Shown piece after piece: positions 19,634 to 28,069 of a stretch of DNA of 64,000 nt. Under the pieces are notes generated by a model. The model saw only the letters and a list, made by a program, of their open reading frames with translations. It made no database searches and was not told the origin of the DNA. Both the position numbers and the translations under genes were made by a program. Origin of the DNA: Defluviicoccus sp046348835 (GTDB taxonomy: Bacteria; Pseudomonadota; Alphaproteobacteria; Rhodospirillales; Defluviicoccaceae); the NCBI GenBank assembly GCA_046348835.1, contig JAXMDM010000006.1:1-64000 (forward strand), read 5' to 3'. Position 1 is the first letter of the stretch; every line of letters starts with the position of its first letter.

Positions 19634-20890
19634 ATGCAGAGGATCGTCGTCGTCGGCGCCGGCTTCGCCGGCTTGTGGGCGGCGATCGGGGCGGCGCGGC
19701 TGCGCGCCGAAGCCGGTTGCGACGACGCAGTGGAAATCCTGGTGCTGACCCGGACGCCCGACCACGGCATCCGGGTTCGCTTCTACGAGAGCGACCTGTC
19801 CCCGGCGACGGTCCCGCTGGCGAGCCTGCTGCCGCCGGTGGGAGTCAAATTCCGCGTCGGCGAGGTAACGGCGATCGACCCGGCCGAACGCTCCGTCGTG
19901 TTCGCCCCGGCCGACGCGGCGGCAGCGGGCGGCCCGTCGGTGGAGACGATCGCCTTCGACCGGCTGGTGCTGGCGGCGGGCAGTGCGCTGGTGCGGCCGG
20001 CGGTGGCGGCGGCACAACCGATTTTCGACGTCGACACCTGTGCCGCCGCCCACGCGCTGGACCGGCACCTGGCCGGTCTCGCCGCGCTCCCGCCCTCGCC
20101 CGGCCGCTTCACCGCCATCGTCATCGGCGGCGGTTTCACCGGCATCGAGGTGGCCTCCGAGCTTATCGGCCGCCTCCGCCGCCTGGCCCGGGACGCCGGC
20201 TCGGACACGCCGGCGCGGGTCATTCTGGTGGATCGCGGCGCCATCGCCGCAACCCTCGGCGCGACGCCCCGGCCGACGATCCTCGCCGCCCTGACGGCGC
20301 AGGGGATCGAATGGCGGGAACAGGTGGAGATCGACCGCATCTATGCCGACTCGGTGGTTCTGGCGGTCCCTCCGCGCGGCAGCGAGCGCCTTTTCTGCGC
20401 CACCCTCGTCGCCACCGCCGGGCTGCGGGCGAGCCGCCTCACCTTCGACCTCAGCCGCGATCTCGACCGGCTGGGACGGCTGCCGGTGGATCGCCACCTG
20501 CGCATCATCGGTCACCCCGCCTGCTTCGCCGCCGGCGATGTGGCCCGCGCCCTGGTCGATCCGACCCATACCTCGCTCATGTCCTGCCAGCACGCCCGAC
20601 CGCAGGGCCGCATCGCCGGCCACAACGTCGCCGCCGACCTGCTCGGCCGGCCGTTGATCGACTACCGCCAGGAGGACTACGTCACCGTGCTCGATCTGGG
20701 CAGTTGGGGCGCCCTCTACATGCAGGGCTGGGACCGCCAGATCGTCGCCGAAGGAGAGGCGGCGAAGCGCACCAAGCAGGACATCAACCACCGCCGCATC
20801 TATCCGCCGACGGGGGGTGATCCCGCCCTCCTGTTGGCGGCGGCCGCTCCGGTCATCCAGGCGGTGCCGCGGCCGGGTGGCGGCGGGTGA
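19634..20890 (+). CDS. NDH-2-like FAD/NAD(P) oxidoreductase
   Basis: 418 residues. An FAD-binding GxGxxG lies at the start (RIVVVGAGFAGLWAAIGAAR) and a second nucleotide-binding loop at about 159-175 (AIVIGGGFTGIEVASELIG); the FAD-phosphate motif is CFAAGDVA. It belongs to the pyridine nucleotide-disulfide oxidoreductase family related to NDH-2 and apoptosis-inducing-factor-like proteins. No membrane helix is visible. Its stop overlaps the GTG start of the downstream channel protein (GTGA), an unusual pairing of a cytoplasmic flavoprotein with a ligand-gated channel. Confidence 0.85.
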   Translation: MQRIVVVGAGFAGLWAAIGAARLRAEAGCDDAVEILVLTRTPDHGIRVRFYESDLSPATVPLASLLPPVGVKFRVGEVTAIDPAERSVVFAPADAAAAGGPSVETIAFDRLVLAAGSALVRPAVAAAQPIFDVDTCAAAHALDRHLAGLAALPPSPGRFTAIVIGGGFTGIEVASELIGRLRRLARDAGSDTPARVILVDRGAIAATLGATPRPTILAALTAQGIEWREQVEIDRIYADSVVLAVPPRGSERLFCATLVATAGLRASRLTFDLSRDLDRLGRLPVDRHLRIIGHPACFAAGDVARALVDPTHTSLMSCQHARPQGRIAGHNVAADLLGRPLIDYRQEDYVTVLDLGSWGALYMQGWDRQIVAEGEAAKRTKQDINHRRIYPPTGGDPALLLAAAAPVIQAVPRPGGGG

Positions 20891-22041
20891 CCAACCGTCC
20901 GCCGGCGGCTACGCCCGCCGCGGCGACGGCGATCACGACCAGCCTCGGCCTGATCCTCGTCCTCGCCCTCATCCTCGGCCTGGTCGCGCCGTCGCATGCC
21001 CTGGCCCAGCCGTCGGCCCCGTCCGCCGCACCGGCGCCGCACCGACCGATGGTGGTCGGCATCCACGCCGAGCCGCCGTTCGCGTTCAAGTCGGCGGACG
21101 GGGAGTGGGAAGGCATCGCCGTCCGCCTGTTGGAGCGGCTCCAGTTCGACCTCGACCGCCAGGTGACCCTGCAGGACGTGTCCGGCGCCGAGGTGGCGGA
21201 CGCGCTGGCGCACGGCCGCATCGACATGGCGCTGATCGCCTCGCCCACCGCCGCGGCCGAGCCGGTGATGGACTTCAGCGAGCCTTATTATTCGACCCGG
21301 CTCGCCATCGCCGTCCCTTCCAACGCCTCCGCCATCGACTGGAGCGCGGTGCTGGAAGCGCTGTTTTCCTGGTCGTTCCTGAAGCTCATCCTCAGCCTCG
21401 TCGTCTTTCTGCTCGCCGCCGCGGTGGCCATGTGGCTATGCGAGCGGCGCAACAACGAGAACTTCCGCCACGACCTGTTCGGCGGCCTCGCCGACGGGCT
21501 GTGGTGGGCGACGGTGACCATGACCACGGTCGGCTACGGCGACAAGACGGTGCGATCCCGGCTCGGCCGGGCCGTCGCCGGGGTGTGGATGTTCACCGCC
21601 ATCGTCGCCATCTCCCTGTTTACCGCCCAGGTGGCGTCGCTGCTGACCCTGCGCGGCCTGTCCGGCCGGGTGCAGGGGCCGGGAGACCTGTCGAGCGCCC
21701 AGGTGGGGGCGCTGCTCGGCTCCACCACCCAAGGCGAGCTGCGGCGATGGCTGGGCGTATACAGCCGCGGCTTCGACAGCTACGAGGACGGCCTGCGCGC
21801 GCTCCTCGACGGCGACATCGATGCCTTCGTCGCCGCCGACCCGATCGTCCGCTTCGAGGCGATCAATCGCTTTCCCGGCCGCATCTCGGTGCTGAGCACC
21901 GGCTTCGCCCACGAGGAGTTCGCCATCGCCCTGCCGCTGGGCTCCCCCGACCGCAAGCCGATCAACATCTCCATCCTCCGCTTCCTCGATTCCCCCGACT
22001 GGCCGGCAGTGCTACGGGAGTACCTGGGCGACGACCGCTGA
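20887..22041 (+). CDS. GluR0-like receptor / K+ channel protein
   Basis: 384 residues from a GTG overlapping the previous stop. Order: signal or membrane segment (17-39), substrate-binding half S1 (about 54-145, MDFSEPYYSTRLAIAVP), a membrane helix (163-184), the pore and filter TMTTVGYGD (211-219), a second helix (about 230-252), and half S2 (260-384). This split periplasmic-binding domain with a two-helix potassium pore is the prokaryotic ionotropic glutamate receptor layout (GluR0 type). The filter is the canonical K+ sequence. The ligand is probably an amino acid. Confidence 0.85.
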   Translation: MTNRPPAATPAAATAITTSLGLILVLALILGLVAPSHALAQPSAPSAAPAPHRPMVVGIHAEPPFAFKSADGEWEGIAVRLLERLQFDLDRQVTLQDVSGAEVADALAHGRIDMALIASPTAAAEPVMDFSEPYYSTRLAIAVPSNASAIDWSAVLEALFSWSFLKLILSLVVFLLAAAVAMWLCERRNNENFRHDLFGGLADGLWWATVTMTTVGYGDKTVRSRLGRAVAGVWMFTAIVAISLFTAQVASLLTLRGLSGRVQGPGDLSSAQVGALLGSTTQGELRRWLGVYSRGFDSYEDGLRALLDGDIDAFVAADPIVRFEAINRFPGRISVLSTGFAHEEFAIALPLGSPDRKPINISILRFLDSPDWPAVLREYLGDDR

Positions 22042-22078
22042 GCGCCTCCGCAGTCGCGCCGGCTGACCCGCTGCGGCG

Positions 22079-23431
22079 CTAAACCTCGCGCAGGGTGGGC
22101 AGCGGAACGAGGAAGCGGCCGCCCTCGGCGCGGAAGCGGGCATGGCGGGCGATGATGGCGTCGGCGTGGTTCCAGGCGAGGACGAGGACGACGTCCGGGC
22201 GCGGGTCGGCGTAAAGCGCCTCGCCCGGGCGCACCACCACCCGGCTGCCGGGCAGGCGGAGCCCGTGCTTCTCCGGCGTATCGTCGGCGACGAAGTCCAG
22301 CAGATCGTCATCGAGACCCAGGTGCGACAGCAGCGTCGTCGCGCAGGCGGTCGCGCCGTAGCCGGCGATGCGCACCCCCGCCGCCTTCAAAGCCAGCAGC
22401 CGGCCGGCGATCACCGCCGTCTTGCGGCTGATGCGCTCGCCAAGCGCCACGTAGGTGGCCGGATCGGCGAGGCCGGCGGCCGCCTCCGCCGCCAGCAGCT
22501 CGCCGACCGCCGGGTCGCGGGGATAGGGCCCGCCCAGGCGCTGGACGATGCCGCGCAGGCTGCCGCGGTGCGGCGGCGTCCGGTCGACGGCGATGATCTC
22601 GAAGTCGTTGGCGGCGAAGAAGCGGACCAGCGGCCCGAGCGCGTGATAGTCGAGGACACGGTGGGTGATGCTGTCGAAAGCCGTCTGCTCCACCATCGCC
22701 CCGAGATAGGCCACCTCGAAGGCGAAAACGCCGTCGCGGGCGAGGATCACCGCCACCGCCTCCAGGAGCTCGCCCGGCTTCTCCGTCTCGGCGAACGCCA
22801 TCTGGGCGGTGACGTAGGCGGCGCGGCCCCGTTCCTCCTCCAGGCGGTCGGCGACCGCGGGAAGGAAGAAGCCGGCGTGGGTGCGGATGCCCTTGGCCAC
22901 CGCCCGACCGGCCAGGTTGGCGGCCGGCTCGATGCCCTGGACGCGGCGGCCGGCGTCCTCGAAGGCCTTGAGGAAGGTGCCGTCGTTGGCGCCGATATCG
23001 ACGACGAGGGCGTCGCCGGCACTGGGAAACCGCTCCATCAGGTGGCGGGCGAACGCCCGCAAATGCGCGGTCATGCCGGGCGAGGCGGCATGGGCATCGT
23101 AGGAGCGGGCAAACACCCGGTAGCGGTCGACGATCTGCAGGAGCTGGATGTGGCCGCAGGCGCGGCAGCGGACGAGATCGAGCGGCAGCCGCGGCTCCCG
23201 TCGTTCGACGTCCTCCGGGGTGACGAAGGCGTTGGCCAAGGGCGACGGCGACAGCGCCAGAACCTGGTCGAGGCCGGGATGATGGCACAGGCCGCACGCC
23301 TGGCGCAGCCGGTAGCCGTGGTCGCCCTCCGCCGCGGCGGGGGGTGAGCCATGCGGCAGCCCGAACGGGGATCCCCCCGGCGCGGGGGTGCGATGGTCGG
23401 ACGGCCCTTTCGGCGAGCCGCCGCCGCTCAC
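22079..23431 (-). CDS. Zinc-finger class I SAM methyltransferase (C-methyltransferase family)
   Basis: 450 residues from a GTG at 23431 that overlaps the heparinase stop (GTGA). An N-terminal zinc-ribbon (CGLCHHPG...LVRCRACGHIQL) precedes a SAM-binding domain (ALVVDIGANDGTFLKAFEDAG, then IEPAANLAGRAVAKGI) and a C-terminal C-methyltransferase domain (IAGYGATACATTLLSHLGLDD). This layout is that of NDP-sugar C-methyltransferases. It probably makes a branched sugar for a surface glycan. The first ~35 residues are low complexity. Confidence 0.85.
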   Translation of the reverse strand: MSGGGSPKGPSDHRTPAPGGSPFGLPHGSPPAAAEGDHGYRLRQACGLCHHPGLDQVLALSPSPLANAFVTPEDVERREPRLPLDLVRCRACGHIQLLQIVDRYRVFARSYDAHAASPGMTAHLRAFARHLMERFPSAGDALVVDIGANDGTFLKAFEDAGRRVQGIEPAANLAGRAVAKGIRTHAGFFLPAVADRLEEERGRAAYVTAQMAFAETEKPGELLEAVAVILARDGVFAFEVAYLGAMVEQTAFDSITHRVLDYHALGPLVRFFAANDFEIIAVDRTPPHRGSLRGIVQRLGGPYPRDPAVGELLAAEAAAGLADPATYVALGERISRKTAVIAGRLLALKAAGVRIAGYGATACATTLLSHLGLDDDLLDFVADDTPEKHGLRLPGSRVVVRPGEALYADPRPDVVLVLAWNHADAIIARHARFRAEGGRFLVPLPTLREV

Positions 23432-25053
23432 GTCGCCCCCTGTCGGCGCAGCGCCCACTTCAGTTGCACCGCCATCGCCCCCTCGCCGCCGCTGCCCGGA
23501 CCGCCGACGGTGCCGCTGACGACGATCTGCTGCGCCTTCTCGGGGTTGTCGGAGTGGCCCAGGTAGGCGGACTCCTCCAGCGCCATGGCGCCGCCGACGC
23601 ACAGAAACCGCCAGCCGCTGCGCGGCGTCTTCAGCAGCACCGAGCGGCCGTCCTCGACCAGGGCGGCGGTCACCTCCGGATGCAGGTGGAAGCGCAGGCG
23701 GAAAACATGGCCCGTCGCCCGCCCCTCCAGGCTGTCCTCGCCGCGCAGGTCGCAGCCGGTGGCATCCAGGTAGAGCCGGCGCCGGTGGATCAGCTTGAAG
23801 CGGCGGAGGTAGCCGTCGTGGCTCGCATCGAGCCAGACCGCACCGTCGGTCTCGCGCCGTTCGGCCTCGACCTTCGGCTTCCGCGCCCGGTCCCAGCGCC
23901 CGGGCGCCAAGGACACGGCATTGACGTCGCCGACGGAGAGGGTGGAGTGGGCGGCGGTGGAGCGCAGCGCCGTCCGCCAGCGGGCGCTGTCGCCGGCGAA
24001 GCCGCCGCAGTTGACGATCAGCCGGTCCTGGCCGTCGCTCATCTCGAAGGCGAGGAGGCCGGCGTGGGCGTCGGGACCCCGGGGCGGTGCGCCCACGTCG
24101 GCGATGATCAGGCTACGGCCGGCGGCGAGACGGGTGTAGCGGCAGTCGGCCATGCCGACCGGCGCTCGCTCCTTGACATTGCTGGCGACGAGGACGGTAT
24201 CGATGACGCTGCGGCTCATTTCCTTCGCCCCGTGGAACAGGGCGAGGCCGCCGTCACCGTGACGGAAGGCGCGCAGGATCGGCGCCATCCGCTCGATCGC
24301 CGAGCCCACCGCCGGCGGCGGCGCCTTGGCGACCAAGGCAAGGCCCGCCCGGATGTCCACCAGATCGCGCAGCACCGCCAGCTGCATCGCCGGATTGCGG
24401 TAGATGTGGCCGCCGTCGGGGAAGATCTGCAGGTTGACCTCGCGGTTGAGCTGGTCGATGGCGCGGTCGAGATCGCCGATACCGAGAACGACCGCGGCGG
24501 CGATCCGGCCGAGGACGATGGCGAACGCCGCCGGCTTGCCGCTGCAGGCGCCGGCCACCCGCTGCAGATGACGGGCCTGAAAACCGGCCGATTCCAGGAG
24601 CGACAGGCGGAAGCCGGGCTCGGCCCCGGAGAACAGAAAGTCGGAAGCGACGAGCCAGTTGGCCAACCGACGGGCGAGCACCGGCGGCTGCCAGGCGGGG
24701 GTGGTCCAGCGGCGGTGCGCGGCGAGCCAGCCCGAGGTCAGCGACCGCGCCCGCTGCCGCGCCGCCTCACTGCCCAGCGCGCGCAGGTCCACCAGCCAGC
24801 CGAACTCGTGCAGACGTTCCGCCAGCACCATCCCCGGTGCCATCGCCGACCACGGCATGCTGCCGAAAGGGAAGCGGCGCCCGCCGAGGAGAAAGCCGCC
24901 GTCGAGGACCGCCTCCGCCTGCACCGGATCGGCCGGGGCGAGGGACGGGAACAGCGTCGCCGGCTCGTGCGGCGGCGTGCCGCGGAGGCTCATCTGGTAG
25001 GCCTGCGTGCGGTAAAACACGCCGGCGAGCGTGCTGGTCATCGGCGTCCTCAT
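23428..25053 (-). CDS. Heparinase II/III-like protein
   Basis: 541 residues. An N-terminal alpha-helical toroid (ERLHEFGWLVDLRALG and ARRLANWLVASDFLFS) is followed by the C-terminal heparinase II/III beta sandwich (DCRYTRLAAGRSLIIADVG, LLAFEMSDGQDRLIVNCGG, TAAHSTLSVGD and HDGYLRRFKLIHRRRLYLD). The family contains polysaccharide lyases and other members, and I see no signal peptide. In related bacteria this protein sits between rsmB/rpe and purH; here no rpe is present. Its stop is coupled to the methyltransferase start. Confidence 0.85.
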   Translation of the reverse strand: MRTPMTSTLAGVFYRTQAYQMSLRGTPPHEPATLFPSLAPADPVQAEAVLDGGFLLGGRRFPFGSMPWSAMAPGMVLAERLHEFGWLVDLRALGSEAARQRARSLTSGWLAAHRRWTTPAWQPPVLARRLANWLVASDFLFSGAEPGFRLSLLESAGFQARHLQRVAGACSGKPAAFAIVLGRIAAAVVLGIGDLDRAIDQLNREVNLQIFPDGGHIYRNPAMQLAVLRDLVDIRAGLALVAKAPPPAVGSAIERMAPILRAFRHGDGGLALFHGAKEMSRSVIDTVLVASNVKERAPVGMADCRYTRLAAGRSLIIADVGAPPRGPDAHAGLLAFEMSDGQDRLIVNCGGFAGDSARWRTALRSTAAHSTLSVGDVNAVSLAPGRWDRARKPKVEAERRETDGAVWLDASHDGYLRRFKLIHRRRLYLDATGCDLRGEDSLEGRATGHVFRLRFHLHPEVTAALVEDGRSVLLKTPRSGWRFLCVGGAMALEESAYLGHSDNPEKAQQIVVSGTVGGPGSGGEGAMAVQLKWALRRQGAT

Positions 25054-25126
25054 TGTCCGCGCACGGAAAGGCGAATGGCCCTGCTAACAGCTTGTCGGCA
25101 CGTCCGCAAGTACGGGCTGGTCGCCC

Positions 25127-26500
25127 TTAGCGGTGCAATACCAGCCGAGCCGCGTAAAACCCGTCGAGGCCGCCCTCGCCCTTCAGGTGGCACGGCAGCG
25201 TGCGCAGATCGCCGGCCGAATCGACCAGCTCGTCGAGGCCGCCGATCTCGGCCGGATCGACCGGGCGGCGGGCAAGCGGCATTCCCGACCGGAGGAGGGC
25301 TTGGACGGCGCCCGGGCCTTCCTCCGGCTGCAGCGAGCAGGCGCAGTAGACGAGGGTGCCGCCCGGTCGCAACAGGGAGGCGGCGTGGGCGGCCAGTTCG
25401 CCCTGCAGGCGCACCAGCGCCGCCACGTCCTGCGGCGACTTCAGCCGGGCCACGTCCGGATGGCGGCGGATCGTTCCGGTGGACGAACACGGCACGTCCA
25501 CCAGCACCGCGTCGGCCGGCGCGTCGGGTCGCCACCGGCGGGCATCGGCGGCGACCAGCGCCGCCTGCAGGTGCAGGCGGCGGAGATTCTCGCCGAGCCG
25601 GTCGAGACGGGCGGGCGAGATGTCGACGGCGATGACCTCCGCCCCGGCCGCCGCCAGTTGCGCGGTCTTGCCGCCGGGAGCGGCGCACAGGTCGATCACC
25701 CGCTTGCCGGCGATGCGACCCAACAGCCTCACCGGCAAGGCCGCCGCGGCGTCCTGGACCCACCAGGCGCCGTCGGCGTATCCAGGCAGCTCGGTGACCG
25801 CGGCATGGCCGGCGATGCGGAGCGTATCGCCGCAGAGACGGCGGGCGCCGCAGTGGGCGGCCAGCGCCGCCGCCGCCGCCTCCCGGCGGGCGGGGGTGCG
25901 GGCGGGATTGAGGGTCAGATCGAGCGGTGCCTCGCTCAGGTGGGCTTCGCCGATGGCGCGGGCGACGTCCGCCCCGTAGGCCTCGGTCCAACTGTCCCAT
26001 AACCATGCCGGGGTGTTGAGGCGGGCGGCATCATCGCCGGCGATCATCGCCGACGCTTCCCGCGCCAGCCGCCGGAGAACGGCGTTGACCAGCGCCGCAT
26101 GCCCGGCCGACCGGCGTTGGCGGGCCAGATCGACGGCGGACGCCACCGCCGCATGCGCCGGGGTGGCGAGGAAGACCAACTGGCAGATGCCGAGGCGGAG
26201 GATGTGGCGGACGCGCTGGGCGTCCTTCGGCAGCGGCCGGGCGAGACAGAGGTCGATCAGCCGGTCGATCTGGCCGAGCCGGCGCAAGGCGGTCGCCGTC
26301 AGGTGGCGGGCGAAGCCCCGGTCGCGGCCGGCGAGGCCCGCCAGGGCAGGGTGCTTGTCGAAGGCTTCGGCGAGCGGCTGGCGGCGCACCAGCACCGCAT
26401 CGAGGACATCGAAGGCGATCCGGCGGGCGACCGATCCCGGCGCCGGCCCTCGATCGCCGCCGGAGTCACGCGGGGCGTCACTTGCAGCGTCGCGCGGCAC
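25127..26500 (-). CDS. rsmB: 16S rRNA (cytosine-967-C5)-methyltransferase
   Basis: About 457 residues. An NusB-like helical N-terminal domain (SVARRIAFDVLDAVL...RDRGFARHLTATALRRLGQID) precedes the RsmB catalytic domain: VIDLCAAPGGKTAQLAAAG, the first Cys in DVPCSSTGTIRRHPD, and CACSLQPEEG, which supplies the second Cys. It methylates 16S rRNA C967 using SAM. The start is uncertain: the frame stays open upstream, and I use the GTG at 26500, which gives the usual length but has no clear ribosome site in the GC-rich stretch before it. Confidence 0.9.
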   Translation of the reverse strand: MPRDAASDAPRDSGGDRGPAPGSVARRIAFDVLDAVLVRRQPLAEAFDKHPALAGLAGRDRGFARHLTATALRRLGQIDRLIDLCLARPLPKDAQRVRHILRLGICQLVFLATPAHAAVASAVDLARQRRSAGHAALVNAVLRRLAREASAMIAGDDAARLNTPAWLWDSWTEAYGADVARAIGEAHLSEAPLDLTLNPARTPARREAAAAALAAHCGARRLCGDTLRIAGHAAVTELPGYADGAWWVQDAAAALPVRLLGRIAGKRVIDLCAAPGGKTAQLAAAGAEVIAVDISPARLDRLGENLRRLHLQAALVAADARRWRPDAPADAVLVDVPCSSTGTIRRHPDVARLKSPQDVAALVRLQGELAAHAASLLRPGGTLVYCACSLQPEEGPGAVQALLRSGMPLARRPVDPAEIGGLDELVDSAGDLRTLPCHLKGEGGLDGFYAARLVLHR

Positions 26501-26598
26501 GCCGCGGGGGGCGCCGCGAGGGGCGCCCCGGTGGGTGCCGGCGGGCTCGCCCGCGGACCGACGCCGCCGCACCGGGCGGGTATCGCCGCTGCCGGAAC

Positions 26599-27465
26599 TC
26601 AGCCCCAGGGCCCGCCCTGGCCACTGCGCGCGGCCATGTCGCGGAGCGCGCGGATGCGGTTCTCGGTGGACGGGTGGGTGGTGAACAGGTTGTCCATGGA
26701 GCGGCCGTGCAACGGATTGACGATGAACAGGTGCGCCGTCGCCGGGTTTTGCTCGGCGCCGACGTTCTCCACCCGCTTCGCCGCCGATTCGAGCTTGCCC
26801 AGCGCCGACGCCAGCCACAACGGATGCCCGGACACCTCGGCACCGAGGCGGTCGGCGGCATACTCCCGGGTGCGGGAGATGGCAAACTGGACCAGCATCG
26901 CCGCTACCGGGGCGAGAACCATCAGCAGCAGGCTCGCCAGGGGATTGGCGTTGCCGTCGCGGCCGCCGAACAGGGCGCTCAACCCGGCGAAGTTGGCGAG
27001 CATGCCGATGGCGCCGGCGATGGTGGCGGTAACGGTCATCGTGAGCGTATCGCGGTTCTTGATGTGGGACAGCTCGTGGGCGAGGACCCCCGCCAGCTCC
27101 TGGTGGTTGAGGATACGCAACAGGCCGGTGGTGACGGCGACGGCGCCGTGTTCGGGATTGCGTCCGGTGGCGAACGCGTTCGGCTGCGGCTCGTCGACGA
27201 TGTAGACCTTGGGCATCGGCAGTTGCGCCCGCGCCGCCAGTTGCTCGACGAGGCCCACCAGTTCGGGCGCCGAGCGGACATCCACCTCGGTCGCGTTGTA
27301 CATGCGCAGGACGAAGCTGTCGGCGTTCCAGTAGGCGAAGAAGTTGGTCGCGCAGGCAAAAACCAGGGCGATCAGCATGCCCTGCTGGCCGCCGAGGAGG
27401 AACCCGACGGCGAGGAACAGCGCGGTCAGTCCGGCGAGAAGGAGGCCCGTACGCATGAGGCCCAT
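26599..27465 (-). CDS. htpX: Zinc metalloprotease HtpX
   Basis: 288 residues with two N-terminal membrane helices (TGLLLAGLTALFLAVGFLLGG and MLIALVFACATNFFAYW), the zinc site LAHELSHIKNRD, further helices (ATIAGAIGMLANFAGLSALF, LLLMVLAPVAAMLVQFAI), and the third zinc ligand in SRTREYAADRLG. The HEXXH motif and the Glu are intact. HtpX degrades misfolded membrane proteins with FtsH. An ATG three codons later is a possible start. It lies directly upstream of rsmB, as in many Alphaproteobacteria. Confidence 0.95.
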   Translation of the reverse strand: MGLMRTGLLLAGLTALFLAVGFLLGGQQGMLIALVFACATNFFAYWNADSFVLRMYNATEVDVRSAPELVGLVEQLAARAQLPMPKVYIVDEPQPNAFATGRNPEHGAVAVTTGLLRILNHQELAGVLAHELSHIKNRDTLTMTVTATIAGAIGMLANFAGLSALFGGRDGNANPLASLLLMVLAPVAAMLVQFAISRTREYAADRLGAEVSGHPLWLASALGKLESAAKRVENVGAEQNPATAHLFIVNPLHGRSMDNLFTTHPSTENRIRALRDMAARSGQGGPWG

Positions 27466-27559
27466 CGGGCGATGGTCCCTTTGTCCCAGAGAAATCCGTA
27501 GCGGCTTGTCGCCACCTTATTGTAGTAGTAGGCGGTTTGGTCTGCCACAAGGGTGGGGT

Positions 27560-27796
27560 ATGGAAAATCGGCCGACAGCGGCGGAAACCGGCATTCGGCA
27601 GGGGGAACCGGAATCGCCGGTCGCACCGGGCCAAACTGCGGGACGACAGGTCGGCCCGGTGGGGCCGACGCCGAAGGAGGACGACGCCGAGGAGAATGAC
27701 GCCGGCCGCCAGGCGGCGGAGATCGGCGGACCCGCCGGTCCGGAGCCGACTCGCTACGGCGACTGGGAACGTAAGGGACGCTGCATCGACTTCTAG
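27560..27796 (+). CDS. DUF1674 / succinate dehydrogenase assembly factor 4-like protein
   Basis: 78 residues from the ATG at 27560, which has GGGTGGGG upstream. The diagnostic C-terminus TRYGDWERKGRCIDF matches the DUF1674/Sdh8 family, whose mitochondrial members bind the flavoprotein subunit of succinate dehydrogenase and assist its assembly. The N-terminal half is disordered, rich in Glu, Gln and Gly. It is divergent from htpX (94-base gap). The family link is strong; the function in this bacterium is inferred from the mitochondrial members. Confidence 0.85.
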   Translation: MENRPTAAETGIRQGEPESPVAPGQTAGRQVGPVGPTPKEDDAEENDAGRQAAEIGGPAGPEPTRYGDWERKGRCIDF

Positions 27797-28069
27797 CTTC
27801 TTCTCTCGCATCTTCTGAGGTATCGGAGGATTCGCGGAGGGAGATGCACTCGCCAGGAGGCCGCCTGCGCTCCGAAAACCAGGGGATCGGGTGTACCGGC
27901 CCCTTGCGGAGCGGCACGCACAGCCGATCTTCGGCGGATCCGCTCCTCCGCACCGAACCCGGCCGCATATGCGCTACCGGGCACCAGCGATTGTCATGGG
28001 TCCCCGCCCTGCCGGCCGTGAATGCAGGCGGCAGCGAACGGGGAGTCAAACGAGCCGGGATCGCCAACG

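Noticed and set aside
23344..25635. A 763-residue plus-strand open frame
   Set aside because: Antisense to the heparinase-like and rsmB genes, Arg/Gly/Gln-rich without recognisable domains.
27344..27559. Longer start for the DUF1674 protein
   Set aside because: The upstream part of the frame overlaps the htpX N-terminus on the other strand and lacks family similarity; the ATG at 27560 has a ribosome site and gives the usual length.
25127..27811. An 894-residue minus-strand frame covering rsmB and htpX
   Set aside because: Only the last 457 residues match RsmB; the first half is the wrong frame of htpX.
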